Below are positions 23,774 to 35,540 of a stretch of 64,000 nt of DNA, piece after piece. The DNA lies in NCBI GenBank assembly GCA_011800805.1, contig MPNW01000101.1, positions 426,114 through 490,113 of the forward strand. The letters run 5' to 3'. This stretch comes from Hirudo medicinalis (taxonomy: Eukaryota > Annelida > Clitellata > Hirudinida > Hirudinidae). Each line of letters begins with the position of its first letter. The first letter of the stretch is position 1. The position numbers and the translations under genes are program-made. The notes below the pieces were generated by a model that did not search any database, was not told where the DNA came from, and worked only from the letters and a program-made list of their open reading frames with translations.

Positions 23774-26043
23774 TGTATACCACAACATTAGTAGGATCTG
23801 CAATTTGAAAAGTAATAACGTCAAAATCGCATTAATAATAATAGTAATAATAATAATATGTTAACGTGACTAGCATAATGTATGCAACAGAAATCAAATG
23901 AGGTACTGACTAAAAGTAAGTTCAGTAAATAAAGAGATGCAATTGTCTACAAAAGCAATCATGATGGTGGAGTGATATGATGTGACACGATATGATAGTG
24001 TCGACGACTCACTGTTCTTTGATTCTTTCAGACACTCTTCAAAACCTGAAAATGTGTAGAATGATGTCAAAATCACTCAGTCAATTTCATCAAGAATAAC
24101 ACAACAAATGAACCTGCATAGAGGAACATCTGAGCTTTACAGAGGTCAAACAAATTTCTCTGGACTGAAGAAGTAAACCTCCCATTGAACAAATTTTTGT
24201 GTGGCAACAAGGAATTTCCAATTGTGGGCAACAATAAGCTCGAGTCGATGCATTGAGTTGAAGGTTTTGACTCAATTTCCATGTTCTTCTGCAGTCGGTC
24301 GACTGGAACGGCCGGAGCCACGATGGGCATGGGAGAGACCTTGACCACCTGCCTGCCAGTCGAGTAGTGATTTGAAAGTGGAGACGGCCGGCTATTCGGA
24401 ATCGGATGGGCGACGGAAACGAATCCAGGAAAAAACTGATGAGAAGAAGGGTCCTCGGCAGAATCCAATTCGGTAGAGAAATGCAGATTGCTTCCATCGG
24501 ACGAGTTTTGTGGAGATGTGTTCTGTGCTTCAACATTTGCTTGCTCCTTGGTGACCTTGGTCGATTCTTTAATCTCAAACTCTTCAGGTTCAGATATTGC
24601 CAAGTCAAATTTCTTGGACTGGCCTGGGGGTATCGTTGGGTCAAATATAAAAACAAGGTCAGTAACGTTTGGGTTTTTCCGACCATCAAGAAATACCACT
24701 GGTTCCTTGCAGAGAGGGTTGGCCTTGAGCCAGAGGGAGCCTGTCAAGTCTGGGGGACTCTGGAAAGAATCCGAGGAAAGTCTGGAAATATGGTAATCAG
24801 AAGAATTGATAGATATGTCCTCTTTGCTGGTTTGAATGTTATCAAACTCTGTGCGTAGGACTGAATTTTGTGATGAATCAGAAAGTGAAGTGAGTTCTTT
24901 TATTTGTTGAGGCTCTTGACCCTTAAAAAAATCTACTGAATCCATCATAGAATCACTGACTTCCTGGCATGTTAACTGAAGAGAGTTCCTCCTTTGCATA
25001 TCGGAAGAGTGCTTCTTCTGTCTAAGTTTGGCAGCAATGTCCGCATAAGAAAATGCAAAACCTTTAGAAGATTCTTCTGAATTCTTGGGACCTGAACTGC
25101 CTGTAGAGTTCCTCCTCCCAGAACTGCTGGAGAGCTCTGGGAATTGTGAAGGGTCAAACTGACTTTCTGATTTTTGAATGGAGTCAATGGAAATTTCTTT
25201 TTTCTCTGTAAATGGAGTTCTGGAAAAGGGTGGGACTTTCACCAAAATGTTATTGTTATCATCAGGCTTCAGAGAGGAAGATTCACAAGTTAAAAAATTC
25301 TTGGGGCTATGACCAGGAAAGCCATCTTTAAGGTTAGTCCTGAAGCTTGCCTGTCTTCCATTGAAAATCAAGGGTTTGCCAGTTAGCCTGCTTTGTTGCT
25401 CCATCATCCAATTATATACTTCAGAGCTGGTTGAGAATGGGACCTCAAAAGTTGGAGCAATCTTGATGGATTGCTTAAGTTTCTTCTTCTTTTGCACTGT
25501 TATGAACTCCTTCTGCATGGTTGGCGAATGGAGAGGCGTCTTTTCAATCTCAGACTTATAAAAGTCAGGGTTAAGGGTGGCTTGTGGAATGTCATCGGGC
25601 GGTGAAGCCGTCCTGAAGGAGGAGGTGGAAGAAGATGTCGCCAAGGAAGCCACTTCCACCACCATGGTTACAGCATCATCAAATTCCTGACTCTTTTTTG
25701 GAATAAGATCCGTCACGTTGGCGTAGGACGAATGCACTCCCTCCTGTTCGGCGCCGTCGGAGGTCCCGTCGGCATTGACGGTGCCCGAGCACTTGACTCT
25801 GTTCGTCCGTGCATCGTCCTTCTTCAAAGATTTGTTGAGAGACTGGGCAGATACTCTGTGCAACTTTGTGTCATCAATGAAAGCCATGATCTCATCCAAA
25901 GGCAACTTTCCCATGTATTCAGGTATGTCCTCTGATCTGTACTCGCAAGCCTTCCTCATCATGTGCTTCTTCTTAATATCTCGCCTCTGCATTCTTTTGT
26001 TTACTTCTGTTCTGTCGTTGGGCTGCCAAATGCATTGTAACAT
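23774..26043 (-). CDS. Uncharacterised Ser-rich protein, large exon plus small 3' exons
   Basis: One large exon (24114-26043, about 643 codons) starts at ATG 26043 and is followed by small exons at 24013-24045 and 23774-23797. Both have GTGAGT donors and matching phases, and the coding sequence probably continues beyond the last one. The protein starts with a basic, helix-prone region (RRDIKKKHMMRKACEY, then DEIMAFIDDTK). A long Ser-rich disordered part follows, with EFITVQKKKKLKQ, SQFPELSSSSGRR and FSYADIAAKLRQKK as its most structured-looking motifs. Near the end, LWLKANPLCKEPVVFLDG looks conserved. I do not recognise the family. The C-terminal exons (FEECLKESKN, NPTNVVVY) argue that the apparent stop at 24073 is only intron read-through. 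An in-frame open stretch upstream of ATG 26043 leaves the start uncertain. Confidence 0.65.
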
Positions 26044-26260
26044 CGTCGTGGATAACGTTATCGGTTTTGCCGTCGTAGTTAAAATTGGCTCACCATTGCT
26101 AAAATGCTAATGTATTTCATTATTTCATATTAGCTTAACTTTAATAACGTTTAATTATAGAACGCGTGCCGATAGGACGTCTCACGGTCCGAGCCTCTTA
26201 CCCTTTTCCTCCGCCATCTAAACATTATTCTAGGAGCATTCTGAGGTCGTACCCCATTAC

Positions 26261-27532
26261 TTAGCAACATAATAATATTAAACATCTCCCTACGTGTCCG
26301 TTAGGCTTGATGGAGCAGATGAGGTTGGTGAGGCAATTTGATGAAACAGTAGACATGAATGGAGAATTGAGAGTGGTCTGAACCTTCAGTGAACTATCCA
26401 CTGGCACAAGCTCCTCCCCCTCTGGAAGGCAAATTATGTTATCATAAATTAATAAGCAGAAATCAAGTGTAAAGAATAAGAATACTTGTAAACGTGATGA
26501 TAATCATTAACGGCATAATTTGCCTCTTCGAACAATGATTTAAACAGGTGGTAAGAGATTGACACGATGAATGATTGAAGAAATTGTTTTCAAATGTTTA
26601 AATGGATTCTTTGCACAGCAATTATCATTCTTATACTTATTATTAACCTGTCGATGAAATGTTAAAGTTCTGAATCGATCTGGAACGCAATTCTCCCAGA
26701 CCGTCGGCTCTGCAAGAGGACTCCTAGAAAACAAATGAGTAAGCGCATAAAACATTTGAAAGCTTGCAAATTAGTGGGGCACATTTACTACAAATGTGAT
26801 TTCAAATGAGAAGCGTCCGTTTGAATGTTATTAATAATCACATTGCAGCCAGGATAAGATTTTTTTAGCTTTCACTATCGAATTAATAGCAACAATTTGA
26901 TTAATCATTATTTCAAAAATTAATTTGAATTTCTTGAAATATCAAATGCAAATGCAATAACATACCATGGACATCACTTGACTGGCAGGGATGGCCTTTG
27001 GAAAGAAGGCAACTGTCTCTCCAGCATTGGCAGGAAGCCTTTGGGTAGGCCTGGAAGAATGATCATGAGGGGTGGTGACATATTTACAGGTGGAGTCCTC
27101 TATGACTACTTGTTGAAGTTCATCGTCGTCATACAGCTGGACATGGTAACTTGTAGAAGAAGTGCCTGATCTCAGCAGACTCTCTTCTACCATCAGCCCA
27201 TTATGGATTCCTCCTTGGTTAATGTAATCGTGGGTGCTGTTTTCACTGGCATAAGGGTCTTCTATCCTCCCAGAAAAGTTGTTGGCATACTTCCTGCCCT
27301 GACAGCCAGACAGCTGGTCAGAGCTGCTAAAGGTCTTCATCTCAAAACATGTTTGAGACTTCAGTTTGTGTCTAGAATCAGATGAATCAAAATAGTCAAA
27401 GACCATTTCCTCCTTAGAGCTTGTGCAGCTCTTGAGAGAAGGGAGTCCATCAAATGAAGTTGGAGAGATGGTGTTTTGGACGTTGTTGGCTTTGTCGGGA
27501 TCTTCCGGTGTCGCTTTCATTTTGTTCGACAT
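26261..27532 (-). CDS. Uncharacterised protein, three exons
   Basis: Exons are 26966-27532 (start ATG 27532), 26648-26723 and 26261-26421, stop TAA at 26261; phases agree and give about 267 residues. The first exon is Ser/Asp-rich and contains EEMVFDYFDSSDS, a DDDELQQVVIEDS acidic patch and RPTQRLPANAGETVAFFPKA. The last exon encodes EGEELVPVDSSLKVQTTL. No known domain is recognised. The unit lies about 220 bp upstream of, and on the same strand as, the next coding unit (23774-26043). A GTAGGG at the end of the third exon could be a donor joining the two into one gene, but the only in-phase acceptor (near 26105) has a poor pyrimidine tract. Confidence 0.55.
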
Positions 27533-28547
27533 GCTCAAATTTCAGCAAATCTAGCGAATTATTAAGAATATCAATTAAGAATATATATAACCCTAACCCT
27601 GGTTAGTGAGTAGCTATCATGAGCTAGCCACTGGCAAATATTTGATCTATCTGCTCATTGCCAACACATTATCAACAGCTTGATCCATGAGACTAATCAA
27701 ATGCAATTAAACAAATGGATATGCTGTGACTCATCATCACACCACATTTCATTGGTTGCCTGCCTTTTCTAGCACTATTCTCTAGTACTATTCCAATTAT
27801 TATCACCCCAATGCAACATGTTGCACTTATCCTTAATCAATGCAGTGAGGATAAATGAAAATTAGCTACCTCACCAAATGCTTACAATGGCCAATCAAGT
27901 TCAGAACAATCTTAAGTTTAATCTTAATCACTAAATATCAACTCATAAAATAAAAATAATTCAGTATGGATTTCAATCAACAATGTCATTATAACTATTG
28001 CCTATGTATATACATATGTAAATGATGAGTGCACTATGCTCAAGTATACACGGAATTCATGCAAATCCAAAAGATGGGCATAAAAATGTTACTTACGAAT
28101 GCAAGTTACATTGATTTACAAATTAAAGGAAGGTTGTATTATTTTATGTATTAAAGTTTAAAAGCATGTTTGGGGGATAAGTATGTTTTTATTTGTGATG
28201 GGACTGAAGAATGATGAGCACTTTTGAAAGAACTAAGAATTCAAACTAGGCTAAAACCATTATTTTAGCGAGGCTATTTTTGATAATTATACTTAAATAA
28301 AAAAGGAGAAATCGCAGTAATCAAAGATTTAACAGCTTTCATAAAGTGGAAAACTGAAATGATCTGAGCTTCAAGTCATTAAAAGCACATTAATAAGGAA
28401 AAAACTGTGAGACTCAAGTAGAAACCAGAAATCCTATTTATTAATTACTCAAATATCTCATATGTTTACAGAATCTTCAAAATGAGAATTATTAATCCTT
28501 GAAATTAACACTCTATAGGTAATAATAATAATAGCCACAACAACAAC

Positions 28548-28584
<37 letters not shown>

Positions 28585-30746
28585 GCAATAATAATAGTCG
28601 TTAGATAATGTGGCACCATATGAGTAGCATCGTGGGCACCTTGTGAGCCATTGTCCTGGCTTTAAGGATGATGTCCTTCGACAAAAGTCTCCAGGTGTTA
28701 TTTAAAGAACTCAAGGTATGGTTGGGTCCTTATGAAGAGTAGCTCATTCCAGATATCAGAGGATGCTTATGAGAAACCTCTGTTGACAAGGGATGACTGG
28801 GCGGTCTAGGTGAATGATGGGAGATGAACAAAGTCGATCAGGTGTGAGGCTACAGGCACTCAAGGCTCATGAGGTTGGGATTGAAGAGGACAAGCTTAGC
28901 AAGATTATTTTGGAATGAATCAAAGAGTCATATGCCATAAAGAAGAGTTGCAGTAGTTGTAGACGAGAAAGAACTAGACTATGTGTGAGGGCAGAAGTTG
29001 TATCTGTCAGAGAGAAAGTGGACAGATAAGCTATATTGCCTATACTGTCTTAAGAGATGACTGCTGGCTCCAACTTTAGAGGTGGGCTAGGACTAATGTT
29101 GAATTGCTGACAGCTTCAAAAAAGATGTCTGTTTTAACATTACGAAATTGGTATGAAATAAACTCTATGACTGCAGCAATAAATAAATCTTTCAAATAGA
29201 CACAAAATTATAGCACAAAATTACAGGAAAAATGTAAGAACTAATCTCAATGACACAACAAATCAATTGACTAACATAAAATAACATGAAAGTATTTTAA
29301 AAAAGAACCAAGAGAATAACATGTCATTTATCATGACTTTAGACTGCATTCCTTATCATCCACATTCCAGCCAAAACACCTCCCACAGGAAATGCATGTC
29401 ACAAATGCAAATGCACAGCCATAATCCATGCCAACATTTTGACAGATGATAATGATGGCAAATTGTAGAAAATTCCATCTGAGATTATCTTTGTTTAACT
29501 AAAATGACATGGATAAATAGCATAACATTTTGCTGTATTTAAATATGCAGTAAAATCAGTACAATCTTTTATAAACCTTCCTATTTAAATCAATTTTTGT
29601 AACTGTACAATAGTTACTATATAACAATATTAATAGTTTATTTTATAACTCAACCATGGATGAACATGAATGAGGAACTTTAAAAAAATTTTAATAAATC
29701 ATAATGCCCCGAATAATTCTATAAATCCCCATTTACAATTAAAATTCTAGATGTAACAGAACTTACCTCAGAAAAAATAAACAGCAAACAGGCTCTAAGT
29801 GGACGAACCCTTTTGTTCTTGTCAAGACAATTGTATAATTTAATTCTACGAAAACGAGGCTACAATTCACGAAATACAATGTCCACTAAAAAATCGCTAG
29901 AATCTCTAAAGCTAGAAACTTCGCATATCTAAAATTGTTTAATAGCTTCGCTTAAGTTTGCGTCCCCTATTATACTCATGGCATAGTTTACTAAACGTCT
30001 GACTGCAAGGCGCAATAACTGACTAAGCCATCTACAGATGTGTAGTAAGGGAATGGGAGGGCTAAAGATACAGAAAACCGCTTCCCGCCGAATCAAGTGC
30101 TCCAATACTTTGCCACGACTTGATATTCGGCACCAAAAGTCAAAAGAAGCAAATCTTAAGTAAAAGTGTTATTATCAACAATTCCCAAAGCCTAATTGTG
30201 ACATAATGTGCAATGCGGCCCACCATTACACATCACATCGATCTCCATGTTGGCGCACCAAAGACACCTCATACTTTGTTGTCTTTTTGTTGACTCACCG
30301 TCAGGTCTTGAGCATTTTCTAATCAACCAAAAATAACCATAAGTAATATTAATTTATTTCATTTTAATGTCATACTGGTGAAAAATTTACTTACTTGAAT
30401 CGCAGTCCCCAGCCGAAACGGTCAACATATAACACCGTTGTACCACCGCAGTTTTTGCGTAAACACTATTAGCACTTGATGAGAAAATAGTTAATTCTAA
30501 ATTTGAAACTTTTTGCAATTGTATTTAAATCAAAACAAATGGAAATTTATCACAAAAATTGGGTTGTTGTCCAGTTCCTGCTTCCCTAACTCAAAACACA
30601 AACTTATGTCAAAATAGCATGAATTGCGCATTCAAGAAGAGGTAACGGTTATAAAGTGTCGTTTGCTATCTTCAGGCATGGGTGCACTGTACTGGTGGCG
30701 CAAAAGTCAAATTTTTGAAAACGCTCAATGGATTATGACATTTTTA
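27533..30746. other. Upstream region of the minus-strand gene; possible untranslated exons; microsatellite
   Basis: No coding exon is supportable. On the minus strand, strong donor-like GTAAGT strings occur at about 28095, 29765 and 30390, and a CTAG acceptor-like site lies just before ATG 27532. These are compatible with spliced 5' untranslated exons of that gene. An (AAT)n/(AAC)n tract lies at about 28518-28600. Confidence 0.3.
28518..28600. repeat. AAT/AAC microsatellite
   Basis: An almost uninterrupted run of AAT with a few AAC/CAG variants. Noncoding. Confidence 0.85.
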
Positions 30747-33700
30747 TTAAGTGATATCACCCAAATCACTATGGGGCAAAGAGATGCTTTTTAGCGAATT
30801 TTCAATCTGGAGTTTGTTATAATGATTGACAGGATCACAACTATCAAAAGTTTGATTTTGTAAAATAGCATTGGTCAAAACTGCAAACTCAATTGGTAAA
30901 TTGGTAGGGATGGTTGAATAGTTAGAAGAAGAAATGGTTTCTTGTGCAATGAAATCATTAATGGGTTTCAACATTGTGCTTTGGAGAGACTTGGAACTTT
31001 GAACTCCAAAGACTGCAATAATAAAAACTCCAAAGATGTGAACATTTTAATTGGCTATGTAGTTGCGACTGCATGCTTACCAGACGAGGCTGAAATGTTT
31101 CCAAACGATGGGTGGGAATCTCTTAAAGTGATACATTTGATGACTTTGAATTCCTGTAACTGAAATGAGACAAGTAATAAGTAAATAAGAAAATATATTC
31201 CTTCAAAATTGAACATGTTACATTTATATATGAAATTAGATAACCTCTTGATTGAGATGGTGAATGATCTTGAGAAGCTCCTCTGCATATTCAGAACATA
31301 AGCATTTCATATTTGCTTTACAGAAACAGCTGCAATCAACAAGTCTCCCATAAACCTAAAATGTACAAGAAATCATGTATAATATTTATATTACAAATTA
31401 ATTCATAATTAATTTCTTTAATTACTCAGAAATAACACTTATAACTCAATTATTAATAAATTAAATCAATAATTATATTAATTAATTAATTCAAGCATTT
31501 AATCTCAAACTCATAATCAAATATTGTTCACAAGTCATATTCACATTTAACCTTTAGAATAATCATGATCAGTGAAAACAAGTCACCTGCTTCAGGTTTT
31601 GGTCATTATTGAGACCATGATGAGACACAAAAGGTTTTGAGTCTTTTCCTGCAGCAAATAATGCAGCTTGGTAGCATAAATTAAATATTTTGCATGGATT
31701 GAAAGCAGTCAAACGGGAGGCTTAATATATTACAAGTCTAAACTAATTTTTTGTCTAACATATTAAATAATAATATGTTGGAATTGGAATCAATCTAATA
31801 ATAAAGCCTTCACCACATAAGATCAAACTCCAATTACTCATGCAGCCATTGCTGAAGTCATTAAATTTTCAACCATGGATTTGATATTAACCAGGTTTTA
31901 CTAACTTATTATATTAACTTATTTGAAAATAATACATGCAATTAACCAGAAGAATTTTTAAAAGAAATTGTTCAGCCTTTTCTCCAAATGATTGATAATT
32001 TCATCAATCAGTAACAAAATCAACTAAGTAATACAAATTAATATATGATTGGTGTAGCAGTATATTTATTCATTAATTCACAAAAAAGCTAACCATGGTT
32101 TAAATCCTTGTGAGTATTCATTTCCTGAATTGCCATTTTAAGGCACTTGTTCTCAGCTTCCAAACTTGAGAAAATCAAAATCAGCCAATGATGAAATACA
32201 AACTACAATAACAATACATGTGATTACTAGTGTTACACTTTATTGCTCCATTCAGATTAAATCAGTTTTGAACCAATATGGTTATCTAGCACTGGTAAAT
32301 ATAATATTATTATACGTGTCATCACCATGTTATCATTCATTTGATGAAGTGCACTAAGTGTTTTTAGTGTTCCTTATTTCTGAGAATCAAGGCACTCCTG
32401 AATTGCATAAGGTGCATAAATTAATTGCATAAATTAACTAGTCACTAATTAATCCTTTATTGACAGTCAGTAACTTCTGATCAATGTTACTGACAACAAG
32501 TCGAAGAGTGGCAAGACATCCAAATATTAAATCAATAATATCTCAAATAGCTAACTGATCAATTCTGGCCAGCAAAATCTCCCTACTTTCTGAAGTAACT
32601 TGCCTTTCTCTTTCCATGGTGAACTGAAGACTGTTGAAATCCTTTAGGATAATTACATGAAGATTATTACAGTGCAAGACTCAAAGGAGTTCCTGCATGA
32701 ATAAAAAACAACAGTTGTGCTGTGTCAAGTTCGCAACCCAGCAGCTCTACACAAATGATTTAAACACCTCTGAAAATACAAAATAAGTGGTTATTCATTT
32801 TTAATCAATAGAATTATTATAATTTTATTAAAATCATATCACTTTTATCAGAGTTCCATGTATCCATTTTATTTTGTTTTCAAGCTGCTCATTTTCAATG
32901 CAGGAATATTTAAGCTGCAATGAAATTGCTACTATTGATATTAATCAACCAAATGGGCTCAACCAAATGTGGCTCAACCAAATGGGCTCAACCAAATGTG
33001 GCTCAACCAAATGGGCTCAACCAAATGTGGCTCAACCAAATGTGGCTCAACCAAATGTGGCTCAACCAAGGGGGTTGGCTTGACATTTGATTCTTTTTTA
33101 ATCACAAAATTCAATCAGAATGTGAGCAAGTTTTGAAGAAAGAAGGCAATTTTTTTTAAATTATTTAATTAGCGTAATCCTAATTCAGTGTAACATCAAT
33201 AACATCTCAAACAATATATTGATTAAATAATTATTTTTTAAAATATTGTTAGGCTCTCATCAAGCAGACATTAACAATGAATATTTTCATTAACAGTCAC
33301 ATGAAGTAGAAACATGTGATATTCCATTTATAAATTCTTTTCTAAAAAGTTTACAGGAAAGATTTTCAAAACACAAATTCATTCTGATGGGCTTCTAAAG
33401 TTTATTACCAACTGATCCAAGTCAGCTTACAGATCATCAAGTTCTGGAAAACTTTAATTCTTTGGTTTTGTTCTACCAAAATTATTTAAGTGCTGCTCTT
33501 ATTGAACTCATTGTTGATCTTAGACTTTACAGAAGACTTGCAAGATTTGAAAAGGATCAATTACCAAAACACGTAGTAAATGCTTTACAATGTTGTAAAG
33601 ATGACACGATTAGCCTCACTGCCCGTGTCCACTGTAGAGAATGAAAGACCTTCTACATTACGTCGTTTAAAAACCTATTTGAGAAGTTGTACATCCGAGA

Positions 33701-35139
33701 TCACATTAAATGGTTTAACTCTTCTCATCTGTAATTGTATAGAAACTTGGCACCAACACTGAAATCATTTCTAAATAAAATGGCTGGAAAACAAAGAAAA
33801 TTGGACATTAATTTATAACTACACCCAATCTAAAGTGCTGTGTTGACATATTGGAAACTGTTTAAAATTTTGAAATAAATTACAAATTAGTTTGTTTAGC
33901 AGACAAATTATGAAAAATGGCTCATTTAAATTTAAAGAATTGGCATATAACCTTATAAAAATCACTGAAAAGATAAAAACCTAGAAAAATGGCATTCAAA
34001 AATCAAAGCCCGAAAAAAATTTCTGGATGTGCCACTGGGCTCAACAACTCAAAAATAATTCACAACCAAAAAATGATTTGTCATCAAATTACTTCAATTT
34101 TAATGAAGAACAAAATGTTAGCTCTTATTTTTTCTTTTTTTTTATTAAATTTGGCGTGCAGGTTGGCCGAATGGGTTGCGTTCCTGCATATGGCGGTAAT
34201 GGCAACAGTCGTAATGTGTCATGTTCGAAACCCAGCCTGCACTGCCGCAAGCGCCCTTGGGAAGGAGCGCTGTATAAATGGTTGACAAGGAGCGCCTCTG
34301 ATGCTATGCATATGGCGCTATATAAATGAAGTACATTTACATTTACATTTACAAATTTAAGGGTCCGGCAAAACTGACTCTTGTCAGTTTATTTATTACA
34401 AAAAAATTGCATCACTTTATACAAGATTAAAAAAAAATCATAAATATAAACTTAATCCTATCTTAAACCAAAGGTTGGTAAAGGCCTATGTCATGACTAG
34501 CATTTTAGAACCTGCTGTTGAAGAATCTTGATCGCTTGCTGTTTTGAGAAAAGCTGCTTCCTCATGGAATCCAGTTCATAGCTGAGTGATTCAATCTCCT
34601 TTACATTCAAGTCAATATAAATAAAAAAGTATTCAACAAATACTATTATAAAATTGACTTGTTCAACAAAACTATCACAAATGTATCTGGTGACAATCAA
34701 ATGCACATCTAAGAACTACACAAGACCTGATCATAAGAATATTCTCTTTTTCCAAATAAACTGCCTGTCCTTTTCCTAAGAAAGTGGCCTGCCCAGAAAA
34801 TTCAGATTTCATAAAAGGTAAACGACATTCAAAAAATTTTGTTACCAAGCCAGCATACAATTTTAATAAATAAAGTAACCTCATCGAGTTAATTTAATGC
34901 TTACTGCCATCTAGAAGGGCCGAAACAAGGCTAGACTTTTTATCGGTATCTGCCTGAGATTTAACATTAGCTACGCGACAAAAAGCATTTTTTTCATTGT
35001 CAGCATCTATTTCTTTCAAATATTTAGAAGGTTGCAGATAAGAGTTACTGATGTCATCTGGCGTAATAAGCGATCCAGGCTTTAGGCCAAATCCGAGGCC
35101 CAAATCGACATCATCCATACCTTCAACCGTGCGAGACAT
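30747..35139 (-). CDS. Coiled-coil protein of unknown family, about 13 exons
   Basis: Start ATG at 35139. Exons in transcript order: 34905-35139, 34727-34788, 34512-34598, 32843-32914, 32753-32769, 32671-32692, 32556-32641, 32094-32164, 31587-31648, 31245-31355, 31081-31159 and 30747-31012. All phases agree. The protein begins with an acidic/Gly segment (DVDLGLGFGLKPG) and continues into a coiled coil (ELDSMRKQLFSKQQAIKILQQQ, written here in two parts: ELDSMRKQLFSKQ and QAIKILQQQ). More heptad-like stretches follow (ENEQLENKIKWI, LEAENKCLKMAIQEM), then a Cys-rich patch (VDCSCFCKANMKCLCSEY) and EELLKIIHHLNQE. It ends in a Ser/Thr-rich tail. Two exons are only 17 and 22 nt and rest on phase alone. 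A 1.6-kb intron holds a dead hAT copy and a SINE. I cannot name the family; a centrosomal or ciliary role would be a guess. Confidence 0.6.
32944..33078. repeat. 14/15-bp minisatellite (CAACCAAATG core)
   Basis: About nine copies of a CTCAACCAAATG-type unit alternate between a 14-bp (GGG) and a 15-bp (GTGG) form. The array lies in the intron of the coiled-coil gene just upstream of exon 32843-32914. The reading frame through it is not meaningful. Confidence 0.9.
33400..33765 (+). pseudogene. hAT-family transposase C-terminal remnant
   Basis: Two overlapping plus-strand frames (33462-33644 and 33580-33762) together encode the dimerisation end of a hAT transposase. The first holds the block around KHVVNALQCCKDD. 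A frame change then leads to LASLPVSTVENERPSTLRRL and KTYLRSCTSEITLNGLTLL. The STLRRLKTYLRS-RLNGLALL signature is typical of hAT and ZMYM1-like transposases. The expected AERSFS is degraded to VENERPS, and the frame is broken, so the copy is dead. It sits in the large intron of the minus-strand coiled-coil gene, in opposite orientation. No terminal inverted repeats were identified. Confidence 0.8.
34151..34352 (+). repeat. tRNA-derived SINE, plus-strand copy
   Basis: An A-box-like TTGGCCGAATGGGTTGC (about 34173-34189) and B-box-like TGTTCGAAACCC (34224-34235) lie in the first 90 bp, as in a tRNA promoter. A body of about 90 bp and an (ATTTAC)n tail at 34333-34352 follow. The first 75 bp or so closely match the reverse complement of 63290-63388, which defines a family with at least two copies here. 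Confidence 0.75.
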
Positions 35140-35540
35140 TACGACGAAACTTTCTTAAAGTATAGAGATAAGCCAGTGAGTTTGTTAAATCGTAAATGTA
35201 AACAGATGCCTGTAATCAAGGTAAGATAACGATACGTGACAGTTTTCACTTGCCTCCTCAAAATGTTTAAATTATTTAGTTGTAACTAACTAAAATTTTC
35301 ATAAAAAATTATATGGGGAGCAAATTTTCTTATATGGATTGGGTTGAAATAAAGCATGACAAAGCTTACAGTTTATTAATTACTTTGTGATAAGCTCAAT
35401 AATTAAAATAAAACAACTTTAAATAATGTCCTATTAGTTTAACCGTCACTCGTGCTTGTTGATATTCGGTTTTAGTTCATAAAGAATTGGTTCTGTTTAC
35501 GTTATATCATTCTGATTGGAATTACGGTTAGCTGAGGACT
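35140..35540. promoter_or_regulatory. Putative bidirectional promoter
   Basis: The 400-bp gap separates two divergent start codons: the coiled-coil gene (ATG 35139, minus) and the C2H2 gene (ATG 35541, plus). No clear TATA box is positioned for either gene. Shared promoter use is inferred from spacing only. Confidence 0.4.

Noticed and set aside
24406..24858. 150-codon plus-strand frame
   Set aside because: Antisense shadow of the large minus-strand exon 24114-26043.
27586..27606. Two telomere-like CCCTAA units
   Set aside because: Only two units, no array and no chromosome-end context; expected by chance.
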